A DNA stretch of 19,875 nucleotides, taken from assembly GCA_019242065.1 (NCBI GenBank), contig JAFAWJ010000526.1:1-19875 (forward strand), written 5' to 3'. Every line of letters starts with the position of its first letter. The stretch's first letter is position 1. Positions 10,158 to 17,026 of this stretch are shown here, piece by piece. Made by a program: the position numbers and the translations under genes. Below the pieces are notes generated by a model. The model had not been told where the DNA came from. It was given only the letters and a program-made list of their open reading frames with translations, and ran no database searches. The stretch comes from Chloroflexota bacterium. Its GTDB lineage: Bacteria; Chloroflexota; UBA6077; CF-72.

Positions 10158-11069
10158 ATGCACACCGAAAACGTCTGGGAGCTGCCATTCGATGAACCCG
10201 CCGTCCTGGAGTTGGAGGCCGAGTTTGGTGCACTGTCGCTGGTGCCCGTCGAGCCCGGGCAGAGCCCGCGGCTGGAGCTCACCCGCGGCACGGCCGACAA
10301 CGTGGACGTCCAGATCGACACCGTGGGCGGGCTCGTCCGCGTCGCGCTCGGCGCGCACGCCGCGTTCAACACCTGGTTCAGTGGCGGGTGGGACTGCCGC
10401 GCGGTGGCCTACGTGCCGCGCGACGTGCACGCGGCGGTGCAGACCAATGCGGGCAGCGTGCGCGTGCACGGACTCGAGGGCTGCGAGCTCGGCATCAAGG
10501 CCAACGCGGGCAAGATCGACCTGGTTGACGTCTACGGGCTCATGCATCTGGCGGCCGACGCTGGCAGCATCAGCGGGCGGGGTCTGGGCGGCTACTTTGA
10601 CGTCCAGACGCAGGCGGGCTCCGTGCGGCTGGAAATTCTGGATTTGCAGCCGGGCGAGCATCGGATGCGCGCGTCGATGGGCTCGGTGCGGCTGGAGCTT
10701 GCGCGCGGGATGGATGTGTGCATCGAGGCGCATACGGCCCTGGGGTCGGTGCGCAACCGCTATCCGGTGCGCGCGGACGCCGCGCGGCGGCTGGTGCTGT
10801 CGACCGAGATGGGCTCCGTGCGCGTGGACGAGGGTCCGACGTTGTGGCCGACGCGCCGCTCGGCAGATGGCCATCACGCCGCCACAAACCCAACACCCCC
10901 GAGTTCATCAGGTTCAGGCTCATCAGACCCGTCAGACGCGTCGCGACCAGATGTGCCACACGCAACACACGAAGATCCCGAGCTCGAACGCATCCTCAAG
11001 ATGGTCGAATCCGGCGAGCTCTCGGCACGCGACGCCGACGAGCTGCTCCAGGCCATGGGCCGCGTTTGA
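10158..11069 (+). CDS. DUF4097-like beta-repeat (adhesin-type) protein with C-terminal SHOCT-like module
   Basis: 303 residues, ATG, with GGAGG 15 bases upstream (a long gap). Residues 96-225 contain seven similar turns built on [AML]-G-[SK]-[VI]: at G99, G118, G136, G154, G175, G196 and G219, spaced 18-23 residues apart. This is the pattern of a right-handed beta-solenoid, as in DUF4097/YvlB/LiaX-type proteins. A low-complexity Pro/Ser/Gly linker (about 232-268) joins it to a C-terminal two-helix module, ELERILKMVESGELSARDADELLQAM (276-301). There is no signal peptide or membrane segment, so the protein appears cytoplasmic unless carried otherwise. Its stop overlaps the TTG start of the next gene (TTGA). 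In Firmicutes such proteins take part in cell-envelope stress responses. A similar role here is inference. Confidence 0.85.
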   Translation: MHTENVWELPFDEPAVLELEAEFGALSLVPVEPGQSPRLELTRGTADNVDVQIDTVGGLVRVALGAHAAFNTWFSGGWDCRAVAYVPRDVHAAVQTNAGSVRVHGLEGCELGIKANAGKIDLVDVYGLMHLAADAGSISGRGLGGYFDVQTQAGSVRLEILDLQPGEHRMRASMGSVRLELARGMDVCIEAHTALGSVRNRYPVRADAARRLVLSTEMGSVRVDEGPTLWPTRRSADGHHAATNPTPPSSSGSGSSDPSDASRPDVPHATHEDPELERILKMVESGELSARDADELLQAMGRV

Positions 11070-11476
11070 GCGACGGGGCCTCAGAACTCGAGCGGCTGCG
11101 CATCCTGCAGCTGCTCGAGCAGCAAAAGATCACCGCCAGCGAGGCTGCGGAGCTGCTGGCCGCCGTCGGCGATCGTTCCAATGACACCCGTCGCGATCGC
11201 AACCGCTGGCTCGCCGACGAGCTCGCACCCCCCAGCGATCGCGCCCGCTGGATCCGCGTACGCGTCACCGACGAGCACACCGGTCGGGTGCGAACGAACG
11301 TCACCGTCCCGATCGGCATGGTCGGCTTCGGCCTGAACTTCGCGCGCCGCTTTCGCGCGGTGCCGGGCGTCAACATGGTGGACGAAATGTTCGAAGCGGT
11401 CCGCAGCGGCCGCCGCGGCACAATCTTCGACGTGTCGAACGAGGGTGGCGAGCGAGTCGAAATTCTGATCGACTGA
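11066..11476 (+). CDS. Small SHOCT-like protein partner of DUF2089/DUF4097 proteins
   Basis: 136 residues from a TTG at 11066 that overlaps the previous stop as TTGA. No other start in frame fits. The N-terminus (ELERLRILQLLEQQKITASEAAELLAAVG, about 7-35) is the same two-helix module found at the C-termini of the two preceding proteins. A linker rich in Arg/Asp (36-60) leads to WIRVRVTDEHTGRVRTNVTVPIGMVGFGLNFARRF, a beta sheet ending in a hydrophobic helix, then a second part FEAVRSGRRGTIFDVSNEGGERVEILID. This architecture is common beside DUF2089 and DUF4097 genes. The function is not established. A regulatory or scaffold role with its two neighbours is inference. The permease gene starts 4 bases after its stop. 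Confidence 0.85.
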   Translation: MSDGASELERLRILQLLEQQKITASEAAELLAAVGDRSNDTRRDRNRWLADELAPPSDRARWIRVRVTDEHTGRVRTNVTVPIGMVGFGLNFARRFRAVPGVNMVDEMFEAVRSGRRGTIFDVSNEGGERVEILID

Positions 11477-11480
11477 GCGG

Positions 11481-12275
11481 GTGCGCCTGTACTGGGAGGT
11501 GGCCCGCCGCGCGTACCAGCGGCAGGTCACCTACCGCACCGAGAACCTCGCGGGTCTGGTCACCAACGTCTTTTTCGGCTATCTGCGGGCCGCGGTCTTC
11601 GTAGCCGTCTACCAGAACGGCAGTAGCAGCATCGGCGGTTATGGCGCCCAGGGGGCGATCACCTACGCCTGGCTGACACAGGCCATGATCATGGTCGTGG
11701 CGCTGTGGGGCTGGTGGGACATCGAGCTCACGATCCGCACCGGCGATGTCGTGTCCGATCTCGCCAAGCCGTTTTCCTACGTTGGGTTCTGGCTGGCGCG
11801 CGACATGGGGCGCGCCGCGTACTTCACCATTTTTCGGGCAGCACCCATTCTGATCGCCGGCCAGATCCTGTTCGGACTGCAGTGGCCGTCGTCGCCGCAC
11901 GTGTGGCTCCTGTTCGCCGTCAGCCTGCTCCTGGCGCAGCTGGTCAGCTTCGGTTTTCGCTTCTTGCTGAACGTCTCGGCGTTTTGGACCACGGACGCCC
12001 GCGGGCTGGGTCAGGTGGCCGTCGCGGCGACGACGTTTCTGGGCGGCTTCGTGGTGCCGATCCGCTACTTTCCCGATTGGTTGCAACCGTTGATCCTGGC
12101 CCTGCCGTTCGCGGCCATCACCCAGACGCCGGCCGACATCTTCGTCGAGCGCGTCCAGGGACCAGCGCTGGTCGGCACACTGGCACTGCAGGTCTTCTGG
12201 GCGATCGCGATGCTGGGCGCCGCGCAGCTCTTGACGCTGCGAGCGACGCAACGTGTGATCATTCAGGGCGGCTGA
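11481..12275 (+). CDS. ABC-2 family exporter permease (first subunit)
   Basis: 264 residues, GTG start. Six membrane segments are visible. The N-terminus (RAYQRQVTYRTENLAGLVTNVFFGYLRAAVF) and the central WDIELTIRTGDVVSDLAKPFSY match the ABC2_membrane_6 (DUF990/COG4587) family, in which an amphipathic R-x-G-x(4)-L-x-K/R-P helix contacts the ATPase. It belongs to a three-gene exporter with the next permease and ATPase. The substrate is unknown; related systems export lipids, peptides or antibiotics. It begins 4 bases after the SHOCT-like gene, so one message is likely. Confidence 0.88.
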   Translation: MRLYWEVARRAYQRQVTYRTENLAGLVTNVFFGYLRAAVFVAVYQNGSSSIGGYGAQGAITYAWLTQAMIMVVALWGWWDIELTIRTGDVVSDLAKPFSYVGFWLARDMGRAAYFTIFRAAPILIAGQILFGLQWPSSPHVWLLFAVSLLLAQLVSFGFRFLLNVSAFWTTDARGLGQVAVAATTFLGGFVVPIRYFPDWLQPLILALPFAAITQTPADIFVERVQGPALVGTLALQVFWAIAMLGAAQLLTLRATQRVIIQGG

Positions 12276-12290
12276 CCGCCATCAAGACCT

Positions 12291-13091
12291 ATGGAGAGCC
12301 TCTCGCTGTACGCGCGGCTGGTTGCTGCCCAGTTGCGCGGGCAAATGCAGTACAAGGTGTCGTTCGGCCTGGCGCTGATCGGTTCGTTCCTGGCGTGCGT
12401 CGCCGAGTTCGGGGTGGTCCTCGTCCTGTTTGGCCGCATCCCGAACCTGGCCGGCTGGTCGGTGGCCGAAGTGGCACTGTTGTACGGAATTGCCGGAACG
12501 TGCTTTGCGACGGCGGAGATGTTCGCTGCGGCGCTCGACAACTTCCAGGTCCACATCGTGACTGGCACGTTCGATCGCGTCCTGGTGCGACCGCGTGGAG
12601 CGCTGTTTCAGGTCATGTCCGAAGACTTCGCGTTACGTCGGGTCGGTCGGATTGCCCAGGCCGTCTTGATCCTGGCGATCGCCGTGCGGCTGCTGGATGT
12701 GCGGTGGACGCTCGATCGAGCCCTGGTGCTGGGTATGGCCATGCTGTGCGGCACGATCATCTACTTTGCGATCTTCGTGCTGAGTGCCACGTTCTGCTTC
12801 TGGACAACCCAGGCCAAGGAGATGACCCACGTTGTCACGTACGGCGGCGACCAGCTCTCGATCTATCCACTCGACATCTATCGCGGCGGCGTGCGACGGT
12901 TCTTCACGTTTGTCGTGCCGCTGGCCTTTGTGAATTACGAGCCCGCGCTGTACCTGCTCGGTCGTCCGGACCCGTTGGGGCTACCGGACGTGGCGCGGCT
13001 CATGTCACCTCTGGCGGCAGTGGCCATGGTGGTGCTTGCGCGCTACGGCTGGCAGCAGGGGATTCGTCACTACCAGAGCACCGGCTCCTGA
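12291..13091 (+). CDS. ABC-2 family exporter permease (second subunit)
   Basis: 266 residues, ATG, 15 bases after the first permease. Six membrane segments. The features AAQLRGQMQYKVSFGLALIGSF, FQVHIVTGTFDRVLVRPRGALFQV (cytoplasmic coupling helix) and STFCFWTTQAKE/YPLDIYRGGVRRFFTFVVPLAFVNYEP are typical of the COG3694/DUF990 type. It is paired with the preceding COG4587-type permease, as usual for this exporter class, and would form a heterodimeric pore in the membrane with an ATPase dimer. Stop and next start are 5 bases apart. Confidence 0.88.
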   Translation: MESLSLYARLVAAQLRGQMQYKVSFGLALIGSFLACVAEFGVVLVLFGRIPNLAGWSVAEVALLYGIAGTCFATAEMFAAALDNFQVHIVTGTFDRVLVRPRGALFQVMSEDFALRRVGRIAQAVLILAIAVRLLDVRWTLDRALVLGMAMLCGTIIYFAIFVLSATFCFWTTQAKEMTHVVTYGGDQLSIYPLDIYRGGVRRFFTFVVPLAFVNYEPALYLLGRPDPLGLPDVARLMSPLAAVAMVVLARYGWQQGIRHYQSTGS

Positions 13092-13096
13092 GCGGC

Positions 13097-14131
13097 ATGC
13101 TCATCGAAGTCGAGCGGTTGGAGAAGACTTTTCGCGTGGCGCTGCATCGGCCCGGCCGCTTCGGCGCGCTGACGTCGCTGGTCTGGCGCGACTATCGCAC
13201 GGTGCACGCGGTTCGGGACGTGTCGTTCGCGATCGACCGCGGCGAGATGGTCGGCTGCCTGGGCCCGAATGGCGCTGGCAAGTCGACGACGATCAAGATG
13301 CTGACGGGCATCCTGGTGCCCAGTGGCGGGCGCATCGAGGTGCTCGGTCAGGTGCCGTATCGTCGGCGCAAGCAGGTCGCGCAGCGGATCGGCGTCGTCT
13401 TCGGTCAGCGGACCCAGTTGTGGTGGGACCTGCCGCTGATCGATTCGCTCGATTTACTGCGGTACGTGTATCGGGTCGACGGCGAGCGCTACGCGCGCAA
13501 CCTGCGGCGCATGCGCGACCTGCTCGACCTGGACCCGTTTCTACGGACGCCGGTGCGTCAACTGTCGTTGGGCCAGCGCATGCGCGGTGATCTGGCGGCC
13601 GCGCTGTTGCACGACCCGGAGATCCTGTACCTGGACGAGCCGACGATTGGCCTGGACGTGGTGGCCAAACATCGGGTGCGAGACTTTTTGCTCGAGATCA
13701 ATCGACAGGATGGGGTCACGGTGCTGCTGACGACGCACGACATGGCGGACGTGGAGCAACTGTGCTCGCGATTGCTGATCATCGACCGCGGGACGCTGCT
13801 GTATGACGGCAGTCTGAATGCGATTCGCGATCGTCTTGGTACGGAGCGGACGCTGGTCGTCGACCTGGCCGACGACTGCCCGGGCGCGCTGGAGGCGCCG
13901 TATGCGACCGAGGTGCGCGCCGATGGACCGCGGCGCTGGCTCCAGTTCAGTCGCCTCGACACGACCGCCGCCGAGCTGATCGCCGCGGTGGCCGCGCGCT
14001 ACCCGCTGCGCGACCTGACCATCGAGGAGTCGGACATCGAGACCATCGTCCGACGCATCTACGAGCAGGGTCTGGACGCGCGTACGATGAGTGCCGTTGG
14101 AGTCACCGGCCGCCCCGAATCGCGCCTTTGA
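13097..14131 (+). CDS. ABC transporter ATPase (COG4586 type) of the ABC-2 exporter
   Basis: 344 residues from the ATG at 13097. Walker A GPNGAGKST (56-64), Q-loop Q104 inside VVFGQRTQLWWDLP (a hallmark of the COG4586 subgroup), signature LSLGQ (156-160), Walker B EILYLDEPT with D180/E181, and H-loop H214. A C-terminal extension of about 100 residues follows the core, as usual for this subgroup. It powers export by the two preceding permeases. The open frame extends far upstream through the permeases, but that part is a shadow. The last 41 bases overlap the endonuclease III gene. Confidence 0.93.
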   Translation: MLIEVERLEKTFRVALHRPGRFGALTSLVWRDYRTVHAVRDVSFAIDRGEMVGCLGPNGAGKSTTIKMLTGILVPSGGRIEVLGQVPYRRRKQVAQRIGVVFGQRTQLWWDLPLIDSLDLLRYVYRVDGERYARNLRRMRDLLDLDPFLRTPVRQLSLGQRMRGDLAAALLHDPEILYLDEPTIGLDVVAKHRVRDFLLEINRQDGVTVLLTTHDMADVEQLCSRLLIIDRGTLLYDGSLNAIRDRLGTERTLVVDLADDCPGALEAPYATEVRADGPRRWLQFSRLDTTAAELIAAVAARYPLRDLTIEESDIETIVRRIYEQGLDARTMSAVGVTGRPESRL

Positions 14132-14777
14132 CATTGACGTGGCCATCGAGCGTTTGCGTGAGGCGGTTCGCCCATTTCCGCGGGCGATGCTGTTCCAGTT
14201 GTACGCCGAGGGCCACACCTCGCCGTTCGAGATGCTGGTGGCGTGTCTGATCTCGGTCCGTACCCGAGACGAGACCAGCCTGGCCATGGCCCGCCGCCTG
14301 TTCGAGACGGCACGCACGCCCGCGGCGCTGGCCGACATGGACATCAATGCCATCGATGCCCTGATCCACAAAGCCGGCTTTCACCTGGTCAAGTCGGAGC
14401 AGATCAACACCATCGCGCGGCTCGTCGTCGAAGAGCATGACGGTGAGCTGCCGTGCTCGTTCGAGGTAATGACCTCCTACCCGGGCATCGGGCCGAAGTG
14501 CGCCAACCTGGCCCTCGGCATCGCCTGCGGCCAGCCGCGCATCGGCGTCGACATCCACGTCCACCGCGTCACCAATCGCTGGGGCTACGTCAGCGGCCGC
14601 ACACCCGAGCTCAGCCTGGCGGCCCTCGAAGCCGTGTTGCCCCGGCAGCACTGGGTGGAGATCAACGCGCTGCTGGTGCCGTTTGGCAAGCACGTGTGCA
14701 CCCCGACCGCACCCAGGTGCTCGACCTGTCCGCTGCTGGACATGTGCGCGCGGCGGGGCGTGGAGGCTTCTCGCTGA
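14091..14777 (+). CDS. nth: Endonuclease III (Nth-family DNA glycosylase/AP lyase)
   Basis: 228 residues, GTG start inside the 3' end of the ATPase gene. The enzyme removes oxidised pyrimidines and cuts at abasic sites in base excision repair. The helix-hairpin-helix MTSYPGIGPKCANLALG contains the catalytic lysine K136. The catalytic aspartate is D154 (VDIHVHRV). The [4Fe-4S] ligands are C203-x6-C210-x2-C213-x5-C219. At the position of E. coli SAQATD (Q41 region) this protein reads SVRTRD, so the residue that fills the gap opposite the flipped base differs. Some Nth-like subfamilies share this change. It sits in the exporter run but has no obvious link to it. Confidence 0.93.
   Translation: MPLESPAAPNRAFDIDVAIERLREAVRPFPRAMLFQLYAEGHTSPFEMLVACLISVRTRDETSLAMARRLFETARTPAALADMDINAIDALIHKAGFHLVKSEQINTIARLVVEEHDGELPCSFEVMTSYPGIGPKCANLALGIACGQPRIGVDIHVHRVTNRWGYVSGRTPELSLAALEAVLPRQHWVEINALLVPFGKHVCTPTAPRCSTCPLLDMCARRGVEASR
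14762..14776 (+). promoter_or_regulatory. Perfect Shine-Dalgarno GGAGG placed 7 bases before a CTG codon
   Basis: GGAGG at 14762-14766, then CTTCTCG, then CTG at 14774, which overlaps the nth stop as CTGA. In this frame there is no ATG, GTG or TTG between the SD and the first membrane helix. The arrangement mirrors the ATGA and TTGA overlaps elsewhere in the window and decides the start of the next gene. Confidence 0.55.
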
Positions 14778-15781
14778 CGCTCGCCAGTCTCAACCAGCTC
14801 AACTGGCTGGACTGGACCATCGTGCTGCTGCTGGCCGTCAGCGCCCTGGAGGGGACGCGCCGCGGACTGCTGCAGGGGACGCTGGACCTGGTCGCCGCCG
14901 CCGTGGCCTTGATCGTCGCGATGCTGGTCGAACGGCCGCTGGGCGACGCGGTCGCGGCACGCGTCACGGTGGTGCCGGCGGCGCTGGTGCATCTCGGCGC
15001 GTTCCTGGCGGTGCTGATCGTGGTCCAGATGGTCATTGGCGCGACGCTGGGCCGGTTGATTCTGGCGCTGGCGCGAGGGATCGAAGCCAGTCCGCTGGGC
15101 TGCGCGGACCGCCTGCTCGGCCTCGTGCCGGGTCTTGCCCGGGGACTGATCTTCGTCACGCTGTTTCTGTTGCCGTTCGCGCTGGTGCCTTTGCTGCCGG
15201 CGGTGTCGGCCGGCATCGAGCAGTCCTGGCTGGCGAGTCGGCTCGTCGCCGACGCCTTGCGGCTGATGCCCGCGATCGAGAGCCATCTGGGGCAGGACCT
15301 GCAGGGCGGCTTGCCGGGCCTGGTCGTGGCGCCGCCGGAGGCGGAAAGCGAAACTACTCGACCGCTGCCGGTCGGGCCGCCGGTCGGCGCGCTCGTGGTG
15401 GACCCGGCCGCCGAACAGCGCATGCTCGACCTGGTCAATGGCGAGCGGGCCAGCGCCGGCCTGCAGCCGCTGGTCGCCGACGACCGCCTGCGCGATATCG
15501 CCCGTCAGCACAGCCTGGAGATGTTTCAGGACGACTATTTTTCCCACACCTCGCCGACCAGCGGCTCGCCGTTCGATCGCATGCACATGGCTGACATCCA
15601 GTTCGAAGAAGCTGGCGAGAACCTGGCGTACGCGCCGAACGTGGACATCGCCCACCAGGGGCTGATGAACAGTCCCGGCCACCGCGCCAACATCCTGCGG
15701 CCGGAGTTCGGCCGCGTCGGCATCGGCGTGGTCCGCAGTCAGGCGCAAGGCAGCATGTTCACGCAGGATTTCACGAACTGA
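14774..15781 (+). CDS. CvpA-family membrane domain fused to a CAP (SCP/PR1, YkwD-like) domain
   Basis: 335 residues if it begins at the CTG at 14774. The CvpA-type region (about 10-145) opens with NWLDWTIVLLLAVSALEGTRRGLLQG, the usual CvpA start, and has four hydrophobic segments. A Pro/Glu linker (about 180-208) leads to a CAP domain (about 211-335) with HSLEM (H246, E249), YFSHTSP (H258), GENLA (E282), MNSPGHRANIL (H303), GIGVV and the final FTQDF. CAP domains are secreted, metal-binding, cell-wall or protease-related modules. Here the domain would be anchored outside the membrane by the CvpA part. A GTG at 14744 is an alternative start but has no Shine-Dalgarno sequence. Confidence 0.88.
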   Translation: MTLASLNQLNWLDWTIVLLLAVSALEGTRRGLLQGTLDLVAAAVALIVAMLVERPLGDAVAARVTVVPAALVHLGAFLAVLIVVQMVIGATLGRLILALARGIEASPLGCADRLLGLVPGLARGLIFVTLFLLPFALVPLLPAVSAGIEQSWLASRLVADALRLMPAIESHLGQDLQGGLPGLVVAPPEAESETTRPLPVGPPVGALVVDPAAEQRMLDLVNGERASAGLQPLVADDRLRDIARQHSLEMFQDDYFSHTSPTSGSPFDRMHMADIQFEEAGENLAYAPNVDIAHQGLMNSPGHRANILRPEFGRVGIGVVRSQAQGSMFTQDFTN

Positions 15782-15798
15782 CGGCACAATGAGCCCCG

Positions 15799-16557
15799 AT
15801 GGCCAGCTTCAAAATTGGTGTCCACATTCGGCCGCAGCACACGTCGGTGGCGGCATTGCGGGCCGCCTGGAGGGGCGCCGACGCCCTCGGCGTCGACAGC
15901 ATCACCACCTGGGATCACTTCTACCCGCTCACCGGCGACCCGGCCGGCACGCACTTCGAGTGCTGGACGCTGCTCGCCGCCATGGCCTGCGACACCCAGC
16001 ACGCCCAGATCGGCGCGATCGTCACGGCCATTGCCTACCGCAATCCAGATCTGCTGGCTGACATGGCGCGTACGGTCGACCACCTGAGTGGCGGACGGTT
16101 GATCCTCGGCGTCGGCGCCGGCAACTCCGAGCGCGATCACCTGGCATTCGGCTACACCTGGGGCACCCCCGGCGAGCGGCTGCGCGCGCTGCGCGAGGGC
16201 CTGGTGCGCATCAAAGCGCGGCTGCAGCAACTCAACCCACCCCCAGTTGGCCGCATGCCCATTCTGATCGGCGGCGGCGGCGAACGCGTGACGCTGCGAC
16301 TGGTCGCCGAGTTTGCCGATATGTCCAACACCGGTGGCACGCCCGAGGCAATCCGCCACAAGAACCAGGTCATCGACGAGTGGTGCAGTCGCGTCGGCCG
16401 CGCGCCGACCGACATCGAGCGCACGACCAACATTCCGGTGACCGCCGTCGAGCGCATGCACGAGTACGTCGAGGCCGGCGCCCAGCGGTTGCAGATTCAA
16501 CTGGATCATCCGTTTGACCTGTCGCCGGTCGAGACAGCGCTGCGACTGCGCGAGTAG
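15799..16557 (+). CDS. Luciferase-like (LLM class) F420-dependent oxidoreductase
   Basis: 252 residues, ATG. It has the TIM-barrel luciferase-like fold: N-terminal strand ASFKIGVHIRP, ADALGVDSITTWDHFY (27-42), the HAQIGAIVTAIAYRNPDLLADMARTVDHLSGGRLILGVGAGN core (68-109) and IPILIGGGGERVTLRLVAEFADM-like C-terminal strands (PILIGGGGERVT is visible). Such enzymes use F420 or FMN to reduce small molecules. The family is expanded in Chloroflexota and Actinobacteria. The substrate is unknown. It is slightly shorter than the usual 280-330 residues. CACAAT lies 8 bases before the ATG. A cupin gene follows after 19 bases. Confidence 0.88.
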   Translation: MASFKIGVHIRPQHTSVAALRAAWRGADALGVDSITTWDHFYPLTGDPAGTHFECWTLLAAMACDTQHAQIGAIVTAIAYRNPDLLADMARTVDHLSGGRLILGVGAGNSERDHLAFGYTWGTPGERLRALREGLVRIKARLQQLNPPPVGRMPILIGGGGERVTLRLVAEFADMSNTGGTPEAIRHKNQVIDEWCSRVGRAPTDIERTTNIPVTAVERMHEYVEAGAQRLQIQLDHPFDLSPVETALRLRE

Positions 16558-16576
16558 CCTCTGGAATTGGAACGAT

Positions 16577-16951
16577 ATGGAGTACGTACGCAAGGTGGAC
16601 CCGGCCGCGGTGGCCGCCGCGGGCCCGAACGAGCGGTTTTCGCAGTGGCTGCTCGATCACACGTCAGGCAGCACGCACTGCAGCATCAACTGGATCAAGA
16701 CGCCCGCGGGTGGCGGATCGCCGGCTGGCTTGCACACGCATGTGGTGGACCAGATCTTCTACATCCTCGAAGGCACGATGAACCTGGAGATTGAGGGCAA
16801 GGAGTACCTGGCTGGGCCCGGGTCGCTGGTGGTCTTCCCTGCCGGTGTGCCGCACCGCAACTGGAACGGCGGCAGCGAGGCGACGGTGCACCTGGCGTTC
16901 AACACGCCCATGCCCGACCCCGCGGTGCCCTTTGCCACATCCGTGAGCTAG
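16577..16951 (+). CDS. Single-domain cupin protein
   Basis: 124 residues, ATG at 16577. The cupin motif 1 region is GLHTHVVDQIFYILEG, with metal ligands H53 and H55 and Q59 in place of the usual glutamate; motif 2 is PAGVPHRNWNG with H93. A jelly-roll dioxygenase or isomerase, or a simple metal-binding protein, is possible. The Glu-to-Gln change is seen in some cupins and may alter metal or chemistry. It follows the F420-type oxidoreductase gene by 19 bases and ends about 75 bases before the NtaA-like monooxygenase gene, suggesting a shared small-molecule pathway. The function cannot be named from sequence. Confidence 0.85.
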   Translation: MEYVRKVDPAAVAAAGPNERFSQWLLDHTSGSTHCSINWIKTPAGGGSPAGLHTHVVDQIFYILEGTMNLEIEGKEYLAGPGSLVVFPAGVPHRNWNGGSEATVHLAFNTPMPDPAVPFATSVS

Positions 16952-17014
16952 CTTCTAGACGACACGCTGCTGGCGTACCGTCGCGCGCGATCTCAAGACT
17001 GTCATAGCGTGCGC

Positions 17015-17020
17015 TAACCT
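17015..17020 (+). promoter_or_regulatory. -10-like TAACCT six bases before the GTG of the NtaA-like monooxygenase gene
   Basis: TAACCT (4 of 6) ends at 17020, so transcription would begin at 17027, the GTG. No Shine-Dalgarno sequence is seen before the GTG, and no good -35. Weak alone, but it repeats the spacing seen at 4781 and 9724. The 75-base gap 16952-17026 shows nothing else. Confidence 0.3.
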
Positions 17021-17026
17021 GGCGAG

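Noticed and set aside
11705..13096. Upstream extension of the ABC ATPase frame through both permease genes
   Set aside because: The extension overlaps two permeases with clear membrane segments in other frames. The ATPase begins naturally at the ATG at 13097 (MLIEVERLEK), as in the family.
14585..15787. 400-residue open frame on the minus strand opposite the CvpA-CAP gene
   Set aside because: It is a composition shadow: rich in Arg, His, Gln and Asp with no recognisable domain, and fully antisense to a gene with clear domains.
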